64,000 nucleotides of DNA, taken from assembly GCF_050410795.1 (NCBI RefSeq), contig NZ_CP191258.1, positions 806,001-870,000 on the forward strand, given 5' to 3'. The notes under the pieces are model-generated. The model was not told where the DNA came from. It worked only from the letters and a program-made list of their open reading frames with translations, and ran no database searches. This stretch comes from Fontivita pretiosa. GTDB lineage: Bacteria > Planctomycetota > Phycisphaerae > Tepidisphaerales > Tepidisphaeraceae. This document shows, piece by piece, positions 34,256-43,625 of the stretch (position 1 is its first letter; each line of letters opens with the position of its first letter). A program made the position numbers and the translations under genes.

Positions 34256-35287
34256 TCACCTCCGTGCGGCCACCGCCAGCGGCGAAGCGGCCGACTCGTT
34301 CACCGGCGCCGCGCCGCAGCCGCCACTGAGCCAGCCGACCATGCGGCTGAAGAATCCCCCTCCCGATCCGCCCGCGCCGCCGCCGCGGGTGTTGATCCGC
34401 GGCGCCAGCCCCTGCTCCAGCCGCATCGCCAGTTGCGCGATCCCCTGGCTGGCCGGGCATCGCGGGGCGGCCAGCAGGAAAGGCGTGCGCCGGCGCACCG
34501 CCAGCGGCACGTTCTCGTCGGCGGGCACGTAACCGGCCTCGTAAACATCGACATTCAGAAACTGCTTGGCGACTTTGGCGATGCGCTCGTAGACGACGCG
34601 CGATTCGGATGCTGAACGTGCCTGATTGACCAGCAGGCTGATGCGGCGTTGCGTGGAAGCGTCGGCGGCGGCGCCGACTCCGCCGCGGCTGAGCACCTTG
34701 ATCACCGCGTACGCGTCGGTGATGGCGGTGGGCTCGGGCGTGGTCACCACCAGCACGTGATCCGCGGCGCGCGTGAAGCTCAGCACGTTCGGACTGATCC
34801 CCGCGCCCGTGTCGATGATGATGATGTCGGTGCGGCTCTCCAGCTCGCCCAGCGCCTCCACGATCCGCTGACGGTCGAAGTCCGACAGGTCCGCCATTCG
34901 CGCCAGCCCCGACGCCCCGCCGATCAGCCGGAATCCACCCGGCGCCTTGAACAGCACTTCGAACAATTCCTTCTTGCGGGCAATCACGTGCGAGAGATTG
35001 AACGGAAGATCCACGTTGCACAGCACGTCGGCGTTGGCCAGCCCCAGGTCCGCGTCCAGCAGGACCACATCGCGCCCGGCGCCGGCGAGCTGGATCGCCA
35101 GGTTCACCGCCACATTGCTCTTGCCCACGCCGCCCTTGCCGCTGGTCACCGCGATCACCGTGGCGCGCTTGCGCTGGGCGGGTCTGACCTGAGGAGCCGA
35201 CTGCTGCGGCGCCGGCGGTTGCCCCTGCCGTTGCTGTTGCTGTATCAGCGAGCGGAGTTGCGCGGCTTGATCCATCAAGACTGTCAT
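34256..35287 (-). CDS. flhG: MinD-like ATPase FlhG
   Basis: FlhG (YlxH/FleN) is a membrane-linked P-loop ATPase that controls flagellar number and place together with FlhF. The 343-residue protein has the deviant Walker A SGKGGVGKS (49-57), LLDADLGLANADVL, IIDTGAGI and the conserved NQA--- switch. The N-terminal 45 residues are Gln-rich and contain a predicted FlhF-activating helix (MDQAAQLRSLI). A Gly-rich C-terminal tail (RGGGAGGSGGG) is unusual. I start at 35287, after GGAAG; an upstream in-frame start lies at 35317. Confidence 0.92.
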   Translation of the reverse strand: MTVLMDQAAQLRSLIQQQQRQGQPPAPQQSAPQVRPAQRKRATVIAVTSGKGGVGKSNVAVNLAIQLAGAGRDVVLLDADLGLANADVLCNVDLPFNLSHVIARKKELFEVLFKAPGGFRLIGGASGLARMADLSDFDRQRIVEALGELESRTDIIIIDTGAGISPNVLSFTRAADHVLVVTTPEPTAITDAYAVIKVLSRGGVGAAADASTQRRISLLVNQARSASESRVVYERIAKVAKQFLNVDVYEAGYVPADENVPLAVRRRTPFLLAAPRCPASQGIAQLAMRLEQGLAPRINTRGGGAGGSGGGFFSRMVGWLSGGCGAAPVNESAASPLAVAARR

Positions 35288-35324
35288 AGCCTGCTTCCCT
35301 GCAAGACAAACCGGCACGCGCAGA

Positions 35325-36539
35325 TCAGCCCAGAATCATCCGGGCCAGTTTCCTGCCGCTGCCAATCTCGATATCGTCCGGCACGTCCTGTCCCGTGGTG
35401 ACATAGCTCAGCGGTTTGCCGATCTTGCGCAGCACGTTGAGCACGACTCCCACGGTCGACGCCTCATCCAGTTTCGTGAAGATCAGCCGGTCGATCCGCA
35501 CATCGCCGAACCGGGCCACCGCCAGATCCAGGCTCGGCTCGCTGCACGTGCTGGAAAGAACCAGGTGCACCTCGTCGGGCGATGCGCTGGCCAGAAAGTT
35601 CTTCAGCTCGTGCAGCTTGAGGGTGTCGTTGGGGCTTCGCCCGGCGGTGTCGATCAGGATGTATTCGCAGTCGTTCATCGACTCCACGGCGTCGCGCAGA
35701 TCCTCGGGACTGGACACGACCCGCAGGTTGGATCCGATGATGTCGGCGTATTTCTTGAGCTGATCGATCGCGGCGATGCGGTAGGTGTCGATCGTGATCA
35801 GCCCCACGCGATGCTTCTGGCGGAGCTTGAGATTGGCCGCGAGCTTGGCGATGGTGGTCGTCTTGCCGACGCCCGTCGGGCCGATCAGGGCGACCACGTG
35901 CGGGCCGGTCGTCTTGGTTCGCGTGATCGGCCCGGCGGCGGGAACGTGCTTCTCCAGCAGATCAGCCAGCCGCTGCCTGACAAAGTCCGGCTGACGCAGA
36001 TGCTCCGGACGCAGTTGCCGATGCAGCGCCAGCGTCAGCTCCACCGCCAGCTCATCGCAGACCAGGCTGTCACTGAGCCGCTGGTAGTACTCGTAGACTT
36101 CCTCGGGAACCTGTGGTTTGTGCTGCCGACGGACCTGAAGCGACAGACTCTGCACCATCGCCTGAAGCGACTGCACCTTGTCCGACAGGTCGAGCATGAG
36201 CCGCCCGTTGACCGCGGGCATTTCCAGCAACTGCTTGCCTGGCAGGGCGACGGCGGCGGCGTCCGCGGGCGAGGGGCCTGCCCCCGCATACGCCGCGGGC
36301 AGCGCCCGCGGTGGCGCCGCGCGTCGCGGCTGCGACTGCCCGCCCGTTCGACGCGATGGCGGAACCACGTTCAATCCGCGTCCGGCCGTGATCTCCACCA
36401 TCTCCTTTCGCCTCAGGCCAAGCCACATCGACTTCTGGTACGTCCGTGTGTGAAGGATCACCGCGTCAGGACCCATCACGCTCTTGACCTGTCGAAGCGC
36501 CTCGGCCATCGTCGGCGCCTTGAACGTTTGTAGGTTCAT
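35325..36539 (-). CDS. flhF: Flagellar biosynthesis GTPase FlhF
   Basis: FlhF is an SRP-like GTPase that places the flagellum. The 404-residue protein has an N-terminal basic domain (MNLQTFKAPTMAEALRQVK), a Pro/Ala-rich linker and the NG domain: G1 GPTGVGKT (220-227), IDTYRIAAIDQLKKYA, DTAGRSPND and FTKLDEAS. The start at 36539 follows GGGG; an alternative TTG lies two codons earlier. It precedes flhG by 37 bp, as is usual. Confidence 0.95.
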   Translation of the reverse strand: MNLQTFKAPTMAEALRQVKSVMGPDAVILHTRTYQKSMWLGLRRKEMVEITAGRGLNVVPPSRRTGGQSQPRRAAPPRALPAAYAGAGPSPADAAAVALPGKQLLEMPAVNGRLMLDLSDKVQSLQAMVQSLSLQVRRQHKPQVPEEVYEYYQRLSDSLVCDELAVELTLALHRQLRPEHLRQPDFVRQRLADLLEKHVPAAGPITRTKTTGPHVVALIGPTGVGKTTTIAKLAANLKLRQKHRVGLITIDTYRIAAIDQLKKYADIIGSNLRVVSSPEDLRDAVESMNDCEYILIDTAGRSPNDTLKLHELKNFLASASPDEVHLVLSSTCSEPSLDLAVARFGDVRIDRLIFTKLDEASTVGVVLNVLRKIGKPLSYVTTGQDVPDDIEIGSGRKLARMILG

Positions 36540-36567
36540 ACGCAATCCCCAGCCAGCAAAGGGTGAC

Positions 36568-36647
36568 GGCGGAAGGATGAACGATGCAGCAGTAGCGACT
36601 TGCGTCCCATCGTCCTGTGTTCATCCTTCAAGCGTCGGCCCTCCGCC
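36568..36647. repeat. Intergenic inverted repeat between flhA and flhF
   Basis: A perfect 11-bp inverted repeat GAAGGATGAAC (36572-36582) / GTTCATCCTTC (36619-36629) lies inside outer arms GGCGGA and TCCGCC. It carries the GAAGGAT word also found at 52003-52023. There is no T-run on either strand, so it is not a normal terminator. Confidence 0.7.
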
Positions 36648-36649
36648 TT

Positions 36650-38755
36650 TCATCCATTCAGCCCCACCATTGCCACCGCTTCCACAGCCACTTCCGGCAC
36701 GACCTCGTTGTACGCCAGCACCGCCACATGCGGCAGGCTCGCCTCGATCATCCGGCGAACCGCCGCGCGAATCTGCGGGCTGCACAGCACCACCGCGCTC
36801 CGCCCGGTCTGCGTCAGCTCGGCGGTCTTCTCGGCGATCTGCCGGACGATCGCCTGGGCGGTCTGCGGCGGCATCGTGTTCGTCGCGCCCCGCTCCGACC
36901 GCTCGATGTGCCCGTTGATCAGGTCTTCCAGCGCCGGATCCAGCGTCACGCACCACAGCCGGTCGCGATCGTCCACGTACTGCTTGCAGATCGTCCGGGC
37001 CAGCGCGTTGCGAACGTATTCGGTGAGGATTTCCAGGTCCTTGGTGCGGCTGGCGTAGTCGCCCAGCGTTTCGATGATCGTCTCCAGATCGCGCACCGGC
37101 ACGCGCTCGCGCAGAAGGTTCTGCATCACCTTCTGAAGCTCGCCGGGCTTGACCTGCGTCGGGATCACTTCCTCGATCAGCGCCGGCACGCGCGCCTTGA
37201 GGTTCTCGATCAGGTTCTTCAGCTCCTGCCGCGTCAGCAGCTCGTGCGCGTGTGACTTGATGATCTCCGTCAGGTGTGTCGCCAGCACCGCGCTGGCCTC
37301 GACTACCGTGTAGTTCAGCAATTCAGCCTGCTGACGCTGCGGTTCGGTGATCCAGTAGGCCGGCAGTCCGAAGGCCGGCTCGGTCGTCTGCTCGGCGCCG
37401 ATGATCTGCCCGGTGGTGGCGCCATTGTCCATCGCCAGATACTGCTCCGGATATGTCACGCCGCGGCCCACCGTCTGCCCGCGGATCTTCACCACGTAGT
37501 CGTTGGCCCCAAGTGCGATGTTGTCGCGGATGCGGATCGGCGGAACGATGATCCCCAGGTCCATCGCGATCTGCCGGCGAATCATGCTGATGCGATCCAG
37601 CAGATCTCCGCCTTTGGAGGCATCGACCATGCGCACCAAACCGTAGCCGACCTCCAGTTCCATTGCATCCAGATCCAGCAGTTTTTCGACCTTCTCCGGC
37701 TCCTTCCTGGCCGCCGCTTCCCGGTCCTTTGCGGCGGCGAGACTGGCGGCGCGTTGCTGTCCGCGGGTCATGACATAGGCCAGCGAAACGCAGCAGGCGC
37801 CCAGAATCAGCATCGGGATCTTCGGCAGTCCGGTCGTGCTCATCAGCCCCAGGAAACCCGCCGCAACGAACAGCGCCTTGGGGTTGGTGAACACCTGCGA
37901 GAGCATTTCGTCGCCCAGGTCCTTGCGGCTGCTGGTGCGCGTGACGATCAGCCCGGCGCCCAGCGACACGATGAACGCCGGTATCTGGCTGACCAGCCCG
38001 TCGCCGATCGTCAGTTGCGTGTACAGCTTCAGCGTCGGCAGAAGGTCCCAGCCGTGCTCGACCATGCCCATGTACAGCCCGCCCAGGATGTTCACGAACG
38101 TGATGATCAATCCGGCGATGGCGTCGCCGCGGACAAACTTCGACGCACCGTCCATCGCGCCGTAGAAGTCGGCCTCCTGGGCGATCTCCTCGCGGCGCTG
38201 GCGTGCTTTGGGCTCGTCGATGATGCCGGCGTTCAGGTCCGCGTCGATGGCCATCTGCTTGCCCGGCATCGCATCGAGCGTGAACCTGGCCGCAACTTCC
38301 GAGATGCGCGTGGCGCCCTTGGTGATCACCACGAACTGGATGATGAAGATGATCACGAAGATGATGATTCCGACGGCCAGCGAGCCGGCGGTGACGAAGC
38401 TGGCGAAGGCGCGCACGACTTCGCCGGCGGCGTGCAGGGCGGCATCGGGACTGGACGCGCGGTCGCCCGCGGTGAGGATCAGCCGCGTCGTGGCCACGTT
38501 CAGCACCAGCCGGAAAAGCGTTACCGCCAGCAGCAGCGACGGAAAGACAGCAAACTCCAGCGGGCTTTTCACGTAGATCGTCGTTACCAGCACGATCACC
38601 GAGAGCGTGATGTTGATCGTCAGCAGCAGGTCCAGCACCGCCGTCGGCAGCGGCACCAGAATCACCAGCAGCAGCACCACGCACGCCAGCGGGAAGATCA
38701 TCCCCCGGTTGGCCTGGAGGCGAGTGAGGATCGGGTTTTGCGCGACTGTCGCCAT
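36650..38755 (-). CDS. flhA: Flagellar export apparatus protein FlhA
   Basis: FlhA is the gate of the flagellar type III secretion system. The 701-residue protein has about 8 N-terminal helices (IFPLACVVLLLVILVPLPTAVLDLLLTINI) and a conserved FHIPEP-type loop (GATRISEVAARFTLDAMPGKQMAIDADLNAGII). The C-terminal cytoplasmic domain ends VEAVAMVGLNG. Length and order (flhB-flhA-flhF) are normal. The start at 38755 (MATVAQNPI) has no close alternative. Confidence 0.97.
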   Translation of the reverse strand: MATVAQNPILTRLQANRGMIFPLACVVLLLVILVPLPTAVLDLLLTINITLSVIVLVTTIYVKSPLEFAVFPSLLLAVTLFRLVLNVATTRLILTAGDRASSPDAALHAAGEVVRAFASFVTAGSLAVGIIIFVIIFIIQFVVITKGATRISEVAARFTLDAMPGKQMAIDADLNAGIIDEPKARQRREEIAQEADFYGAMDGASKFVRGDAIAGLIITFVNILGGLYMGMVEHGWDLLPTLKLYTQLTIGDGLVSQIPAFIVSLGAGLIVTRTSSRKDLGDEMLSQVFTNPKALFVAAGFLGLMSTTGLPKIPMLILGACCVSLAYVMTRGQQRAASLAAAKDREAAARKEPEKVEKLLDLDAMELEVGYGLVRMVDASKGGDLLDRISMIRRQIAMDLGIIVPPIRIRDNIALGANDYVVKIRGQTVGRGVTYPEQYLAMDNGATTGQIIGAEQTTEPAFGLPAYWITEPQRQQAELLNYTVVEASAVLATHLTEIIKSHAHELLTRQELKNLIENLKARVPALIEEVIPTQVKPGELQKVMQNLLRERVPVRDLETIIETLGDYASRTKDLEILTEYVRNALARTICKQYVDDRDRLWCVTLDPALEDLINGHIERSERGATNTMPPQTAQAIVRQIAEKTAELTQTGRSAVVLCSPQIRAAVRRMIEASLPHVAVLAYNEVVPEVAVEAVAMVGLNG

Positions 38756-38815
38756 GCTTCACAACGCCAGGAGGCACGCAGACACGCACACGCGGAGGGA
38801 AGCGACACTCGCATC

Positions 38816-38847
38816 CCTTCGTGCCTTCGTGCCTTTGTGCCTTTGTG
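38816..38847. repeat. Tandem octamer between flhB and flhA
   Basis: CCTTCGTG, CCTTCGTG, CCTTTGTG, CCTTTGTG stand head to tail. A partly complementary stretch (GGAGGCACGCAGACACGC) lies 30-45 bp to its left, so the transcript could fold on itself. No run of T residues follows. Confidence 0.75.
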
Positions 38848-38859
38848 CCCGCTGCTGGA

Positions 38860-39942
38860 TCATCTCACCTGTTCCTGGGCCACTTTCCCGCTCACCTCGT
38901 ACACGTACGCCAGGATCTCCGCGACCGCGGCGTAGAACTGCTCGGGGATTTCCTGTCCGACCTCAACCAGCCGATACAGCGACCGCGCCAGCGGCGGGCG
39001 CTCCAGAATCGGCACCCCATGCTCGATGGCGATCTGCCGGATCATCATCGCCAGATAGTCTGCCCCCTTGGCTACGACCTTCGGCGCGTTCATCGTTTCC
39101 GCGTCGTACTTCAACGCCACCGCATAGTGCGTCGGATTGGTCACGATCACATCAGCGGTGGGCACATGCTGGCGGATCCCCTGCCTCAGCCGCTGCATGG
39201 CGATCTGCCGCCGCCGGGCTTTGATCTGCGGATCGCCTTCCATCCGGCGCATCTCCTCCTTGATCTCCTGCTTGCTCATCTTGAGCTGCTGCTCGATTCG
39301 CCACTTCTGCCAGCCGTAATCCAGAATCGCCAGCGCCAGCAGCACCATCCCGATCCGCAATCCGATCGAATAGACGATCGACGCGCCCAGCGAGAAGATC
39401 TGCACAAATTCCAGGTTCTGCACCGCCAGGATCGCATCCATCCGCCCGTGGATCGCCGAATACGCCACCGCCGCGATCAGCAGCAGCTTCAGCAGATTCA
39501 TCGCGAGCTGCACTGCGTTGTCCCGGGAGGCAAACAGCTTGTTCAGCCCCTTGAATGGATTCAGGGCCGTAAGTTTCGGCTGGATACGCTTGAAGCTGAA
39601 GAAGAAGCCGACCTGCGCCAGGTTGATCAGGATCGCGACCAGCAGTACCCCCAGCAGAAGCGGCGCCATCGCCCCGGCCACCAGACGCATCGCCAGCATC
39701 ACCGCGCCAAACGCGCTGTCGGCAGCGAAATCGCCCAGCGAGTCCGGACCCAGCGCTTCGGACATCAGCGTTTTCATCGCCCCGATCAGGCCCGGGCCGT
39801 ACCAGTCCAGCAGCATCACGCACGCCAGCAGAAGCACGGCGGCGGTGAGGTCAGGGCTGCGGGCGATGTTGCCCTGCTCGCGCGCCTCGGCGCGTCGCCT
39901 TGGCGTCGGAGCTTCGGTTTTGTCTGCCGTTTCGTCTGCCAT
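38860..39942 (-). CDS. flhB: Flagellar export protein FlhB
   Basis: FlhB switches substrate class from rod/hook to filament by self-cleavage. The 360-residue protein has a basic N-terminus (ETADKTEAPTPRRRAEAREQGNI), four membrane helices and the cleavage motif N269-P-T-H, followed by LKYDAETMNAPKVVAKGAD. The C-terminus has the usual PLARSLYRLVEVGQEIP. It is 39 bp after fliR. All key residues are present. Confidence 0.97.
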   Translation of the reverse strand: MADETADKTEAPTPRRRAEAREQGNIARSPDLTAAVLLLACVMLLDWYGPGLIGAMKTLMSEALGPDSLGDFAADSAFGAVMLAMRLVAGAMAPLLLGVLLVAILINLAQVGFFFSFKRIQPKLTALNPFKGLNKLFASRDNAVQLAMNLLKLLLIAAVAYSAIHGRMDAILAVQNLEFVQIFSLGASIVYSIGLRIGMVLLALAILDYGWQKWRIEQQLKMSKQEIKEEMRRMEGDPQIKARRRQIAMQRLRQGIRQHVPTADVIVTNPTHYAVALKYDAETMNAPKVVAKGADYLAMMIRQIAIEHGVPILERPPLARSLYRLVEVGQEIPEQFYAAVAEILAYVYEVSGKVAQEQVR

Positions 39943-39981
39943 GACATCCCTGTCACCAGCAACACTGCGCCCCGCGATCCA

Positions 39982-40758
39982 TCACGGGGCCGGCGCCGAC
40001 CACCTCGCCTGCGCCACGCTCATCGCCTCCGCCAGCTCGCGCTGTATCACCCAGGCCGTCAGCGAGATCCCCACGATCATCACCACAAGCCCGATCAGGG
40101 TTCGGATCGAAAGCCCGGCGGTCATCACGTTCAGTTGCGGCATCGCCTTGCCGATGCATCCCAGTGCCAGATCCACCACCAGCATGGTGACCAGCATCGG
40201 CGCCGCCAGTTGCAGCGCCAGCATCGTGCACGACTGAAACAGCCCGACGACCAGATCCAGCAGGTCGCGATCCACCCCCAGCGACAGCAGCGGCAGCGCA
40301 TCGAAGCTCATGCGTATTCCACGAATCATTTCGCGATGTGCCCCGATCGCAAGAAAAACCACCAGCGTCAGCATGAAGTACAGCTCCCCCACCAGCGATC
40401 CCTGCGCGCCGAACTGCGGATCGAAAACCTCGCTGATGTTCAGGCCCATCTGCTGGCCGATCACCTCCCCGGCCCACTGCGCGGCGATAAACGTGAAGCT
40501 CAGCACCATTCCCATCGCGATGCCAAAGAGCATCTCGCCGCCGATACCCAGCGCAAGCTCCCAGGTGCTTTCCGGCAACACCACCACGCCGCGCACCGAT
40601 CCGCACATCCCCGCCGCCAGCACCAGCGCCAACAGCAGCTTCACCCGCCGCGGAATCCGCGAGCTGCCCAGCAGCGGCGCAAACAGCATCAGCCCGGCCA
40701 GTCGGAAAAAAACCAGCACGAACGTCGCGACGAACTGGGGCAATGATTCCAACGACAT
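39982..40758 (-). CDS. fliR: Flagellar export protein FliR
   Basis: FliR is a membrane component of the export gate. The 258-residue protein has six helices, with FVLVFFRLAGLMLFAPLLGSSRIPRRVKLLLAL, AQWAGEVIGQQMGLNISEVFDPQ and the C-terminal LIGLVVMIVGISLTAWVIQREL. I start at the ATG at 40758; the frame is open to a GTG at 40788. It lies between fliQ and flhB in the conserved order. Confidence 0.95.
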   Translation of the reverse strand: MSLESLPQFVATFVLVFFRLAGLMLFAPLLGSSRIPRRVKLLLALVLAAGMCGSVRGVVVLPESTWELALGIGGEMLFGIAMGMVLSFTFIAAQWAGEVIGQQMGLNISEVFDPQFGAQGSLVGELYFMLTLVVFLAIGAHREMIRGIRMSFDALPLLSLGVDRDLLDLVVGLFQSCTMLALQLAAPMLVTMLVVDLALGCIGKAMPQLNVMTAGLSIRTLIGLVVMIVGISLTAWVIQRELAEAMSVAQARWSAPAP

Positions 40759-40828
40759 GATGCACGACAGCGCGATCCACAGCAGCACAGGCCCGTGTCC
40801 GGGCCGGGGCCGGGAAGACGACGACGGC

Positions 40829-41095
40829 TCAGCGTAGCGCCGGGCCGAAGGAGAACATCAACTGCGCGTAATCGAGAAGACGTTGCCCGATCCAGGGCAT
40901 CAGCACGATCGCCGCCGCGATCATCGCCGTGATCTTCGGAACGAACGTCAGCGTCTGTTCCTGAATCTGCGTGACCGCCTGGAACAGCGAAATGATGATG
41001 CCCACGATCATGCCGATCACAAGCATCGGGGCGGCGATGGTCAACGTCAGAACAAGCGTTTCACGGAGCAGGTCGGTGGCTTGATCGATCCCCAT
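40829..41095 (-). CDS. fliQ: Flagellar export protein FliQ
   Basis: This 88-residue protein has two helices and the family sequence LVLTLTIAAPMLVIGMIVGI, followed by QAVTQIQEQTLTFVPKI. It has normal length and order. A 136-bp gap separates it from fliP. Confidence 0.95.
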   Translation of the reverse strand: MGIDQATDLLRETLVLTLTIAAPMLVIGMIVGIIISLFQAVTQIQEQTLTFVPKITAMIAAAIVLMPWIGQRLLDYAQLMFSFGPALR

Positions 41096-41231
41096 GCTTC
41101 ACACCCTTCCTTGAGTGTCGTGTGATCGCGACGGAGTAACGGTTAACCCTCGCCGACACACACGCGATATGCGGTGCACGTCATCCGGGCCTCGTCCCTG
41201 AGTCCCGCTGACGCGCATGTCCGACAACAAC

Positions 41232-42128
41232 TCATACAAAACTACCCATCAGGCTTCCGGTAATCAAGCGCCAACCGTCAACAAGCACAAACAAAAGCAA
41301 CTTGAAGGGAAGAGAGATCAGCACCGGCGGCAGCATCATCATCCCCATGCTGATCAGCACCGAGGAAATCACCATGTCCACGATCAGAAACGGCAGATAG
41401 ACCTTAAAGCCCATCAGAAACGCCGTCTTCAGCTCGCTGAGCATGAATGCCGGAACAAGCTGCATCGTGCCCACGTCGCTCCACTGCCGCACCTGCTGAC
41501 CTGCAAAATCCGTGAACAGCAGCACGTCCTGGTCATTGCCGCTGCGCACAATCTGCCCGATCATGAAATCCCGCAACGGAACCTGCGCCCTGCTCAGGGC
41601 GCTGCGCTGGTCGATCTGCCCGTTCATGTACGGCTGAATCGCCTCGTTGTTCACGCGCGACCACGTCGGCCACATCACGATGCACGTCATGAACAGCGCC
41701 AGACCGATCAGGACCTGATTGGGCGGCAATTGTTGCGTGCCCAGCGCCTGCCGCAGCAGCGACAGCACGATCACGATCCGCGTGAAGCTGGTCATCATGA
41801 TCAGAATCGCCGGCGCCAGCGACAGCACCGTCAGCAGGATCACGATTTGCAGCGCAGCCGAAAGATTTTCCCGCGAAGAAAGGTTCGGCAGTTGTTGCAG
41901 CAGCCCCACGGCATTCGGCGACTGCCCCGACGCGGGCGAAGGCGCAGGATTTGCGCCCGCCCCCGCCACGGACCCTGGCGGCATCAGGCTTACCGGATCC
42001 CCGGGTGGAACTTCGGTGTTTGACGTCTCCTGCGCCGCCGTTACCCCCACCAGCACGAGCCACGCCACAGCCACCGCTGCGGCAATGGTCACACCGCTGA
42101 CCGGTTTCACGTGAGCATCCCTTCTCAT
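41232..42128 (-). CDS. fliP: Flagellar export protein FliP
   Basis: FliP forms the core of the export channel with FliQ and FliR. The 298-residue protein has a long signal sequence (GVTIAAAVAVAWLVLVGVTAAQ), a Pro/Ala-rich spacer, and the core ILIMMTSFTRIVIVLSLLRQALGTQQLPPNQVL, LSELKTAFLMGFKVYLPFLIVD and LPFKLLLFVLVDGWRLI. The mature N-terminal region (residues 30-80) is longer than usual. Order fliO-fliP-fliQ-fliR is conserved. Confidence 0.96.
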   Translation of the reverse strand: MRRDAHVKPVSGVTIAAAVAVAWLVLVGVTAAQETSNTEVPPGDPVSLMPPGSVAGAGANPAPSPASGQSPNAVGLLQQLPNLSSRENLSAALQIVILLTVLSLAPAILIMMTSFTRIVIVLSLLRQALGTQQLPPNQVLIGLALFMTCIVMWPTWSRVNNEAIQPYMNGQIDQRSALSRAQVPLRDFMIGQIVRSGNDQDVLLFTDFAGQQVRQWSDVGTMQLVPAFMLSELKTAFLMGFKVYLPFLIVDMVISSVLISMGMMMLPPVLISLPFKLLLFVLVDGWRLITGSLMGSFV

Positions 42129-42182
42129 CGCGACCCCGCTTTCTGCAACCTCCAGAGCAGACCCGTCGATCCCGGACTGTGG

Positions 42183-42938
42183 TCAACGACCCAACTGCCG
42201 CGCCAGCACACGCACCTTCTGCATCAGCCCGTCGATCTCCCCACTGGTCGATTCCAACGACTCATCCTCCGCACGCGACGCTGGGATCGGAGCATCCTCG
42301 CCAGGCGCAAGAGCCTGATCCAGATCCTTCCTGGCCCGACCCAGCTCCGCGCCGAACAGCCCGGCGGTTGCGGCGTCCGCCGCCGAGCCAGAACTGATCT
42401 GCCCCAGGATCGCCGCAACCTCGTCCGCGTCGGTAATCTCCGACAATGGGCTGAGCGCCGTGCCGTTGTCGGCAATCACCAGCACGCGCCGACCAACCTG
42501 CACCAGCAGGATCTGATGTTTGGGAGTCACGACGTTGCGTGAAAGCACCCGTACCATCCCGCTGCCGCGAGCCACCCCGGGCACAAAGCGTCGCCCCAGC
42601 CAGCGCAAGGCGAAGATCAGCCCCAGCACGATCGCCAACGCCGCGCCGATCCGGGGCAGATCCCAAAAGCTGGTTCCGCGTGGCGAGGCCGGCGCGCCGC
42701 TGCCCTGCGTCGTCGCCGACGCACCATCGGCGCGGCGGATGGTCCGGTTCTCGTAGATTCCGCCCGGACTGGCTGTCTGCGCCCCGGTCTTCTGCCCGTG
42801 CGCCGCTGCGGCGCACAGCATCACTGCCACGCCGACCGCCGCCCACATCAGCCAGCTCTTCCACCCCGCTGTTGGGCCAGTCTGCGGATGCGCTCGGCGC
42901 TGAGTGCTCAATGCACGGGCCATCCCCGCAGCGCTCAC
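42183..42938 (-). CDS. fliO: FliO-like flagellar assembly protein
   Basis: This 251-residue protein has an N-terminal hydrophobic helix (SWLMWAAVGVAVMLCAAAAHG), an exported linker, a second helix (GAALAIVLGLIFALRWLGRRF) and the FliO-type domain (GSGMVRVLSRNVVTPKHQILLVQVGRRVLVIADNG). The C-terminal acidic part is long. Its GTG start overlaps the fliN stop (GTGA). FliO helps assemble the FliP ring. Sequence conservation in this family is low, so position carries much of the weight. Confidence 0.82.
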   Translation of the reverse strand: MSAAGMARALSTQRRAHPQTGPTAGWKSWLMWAAVGVAVMLCAAAAHGQKTGAQTASPGGIYENRTIRRADGASATTQGSGAPASPRGTSFWDLPRIGAALAIVLGLIFALRWLGRRFVPGVARGSGMVRVLSRNVVTPKHQILLVQVGRRVLVIADNGTALSPLSEITDADEVAAILGQISSGSAADAATAGLFGAELGRARKDLDQALAPGEDAPIPASRAEDESLESTSGEIDGLMQKVRVLARQLGR

Positions 42939-43498
42939 ACGCCCTCTTCTTTCGCCCCCGCCACGATCTCGTTGACACGCACACAGAAATTGTCGTTCAA
43001 CACCAGGACTTCGCCGCGTGCCACCAGCCGGTCGTTGACAAACACATCCACCGGATCGCCCGCCAGCTTGTCCAGTTCCACGACCGACCCCTCGGCCAGC
43101 TTCAGCACGTCTTCGACCAGCATCCGCGAACGCCCCAGCTCGATCTTGACGTTCAGTTCCACATCCCGCAGCAGATCGATGCTGGAGACCTGAGCTTCCT
43201 GCATGACCTGCTGAAACGTCGGCAGGTCGATCGGCGCCGCGTCCAGCGGCGGAGGGGCAACGCCGGGCGGCGCCGTCGCCGCCGCGGGAACGTCCTCGAA
43301 GCTCGCCTGCTTCAACAGCTCATCAATCGCCGCCTGGTCCGTGGCATCCTGGCTTTCCTGCACGCGATCGCCGCCTTCCGCCGGCGCCGCTGGCGGTGTG
43401 GCCTGTGGCGCAGCCTGCGCCTGGGGCGGTGGTGCTGAGGATGCTTCAGGAGAAGCGGTGGAACCGGGATCGGGAGCAGAAGGTTGCTCGTCAGACAT
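42935..43498 (-). CDS. fliN: Flagellar motor switch protein FliN
   Basis: This 187-residue protein has a long N-terminal extension of about 100 residues rich in Pro, Ala and Gln. The SpoA/FliN domain follows (LLRDVELNVKIELGRSRMLVEDVLKLAEGSVVELDKLAGDPVDVFVNDRLVARGEV). FliN builds the C-ring with FliM and FliG. The gene for FliM, which often stands before fliN, is not here. Confidence 0.93.
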   Translation of the reverse strand: MSDEQPSAPDPGSTASPEASSAPPPQAQAAPQATPPAAPAEGGDRVQESQDATDQAAIDELLKQASFEDVPAAATAPPGVAPPPLDAAPIDLPTFQQVMQEAQVSSIDLLRDVELNVKIELGRSRMLVEDVLKLAEGSVVELDKLAGDPVDVFVNDRLVARGEVLVLNDNFCVRVNEIVAGAKEEGV

Positions 43499-43625
43499 GG
43501 CTCACCATCCTTGGCGAATGCGCGCCGCGGCGCGCCTGTCAGCTTCCGAGCTGATTCGCACAACCAATGCGACCCGGAGTCGCGCCGCCGCATGCAGGGC
43601 GGCCCAATCGAAGAAGCTGGAGGGG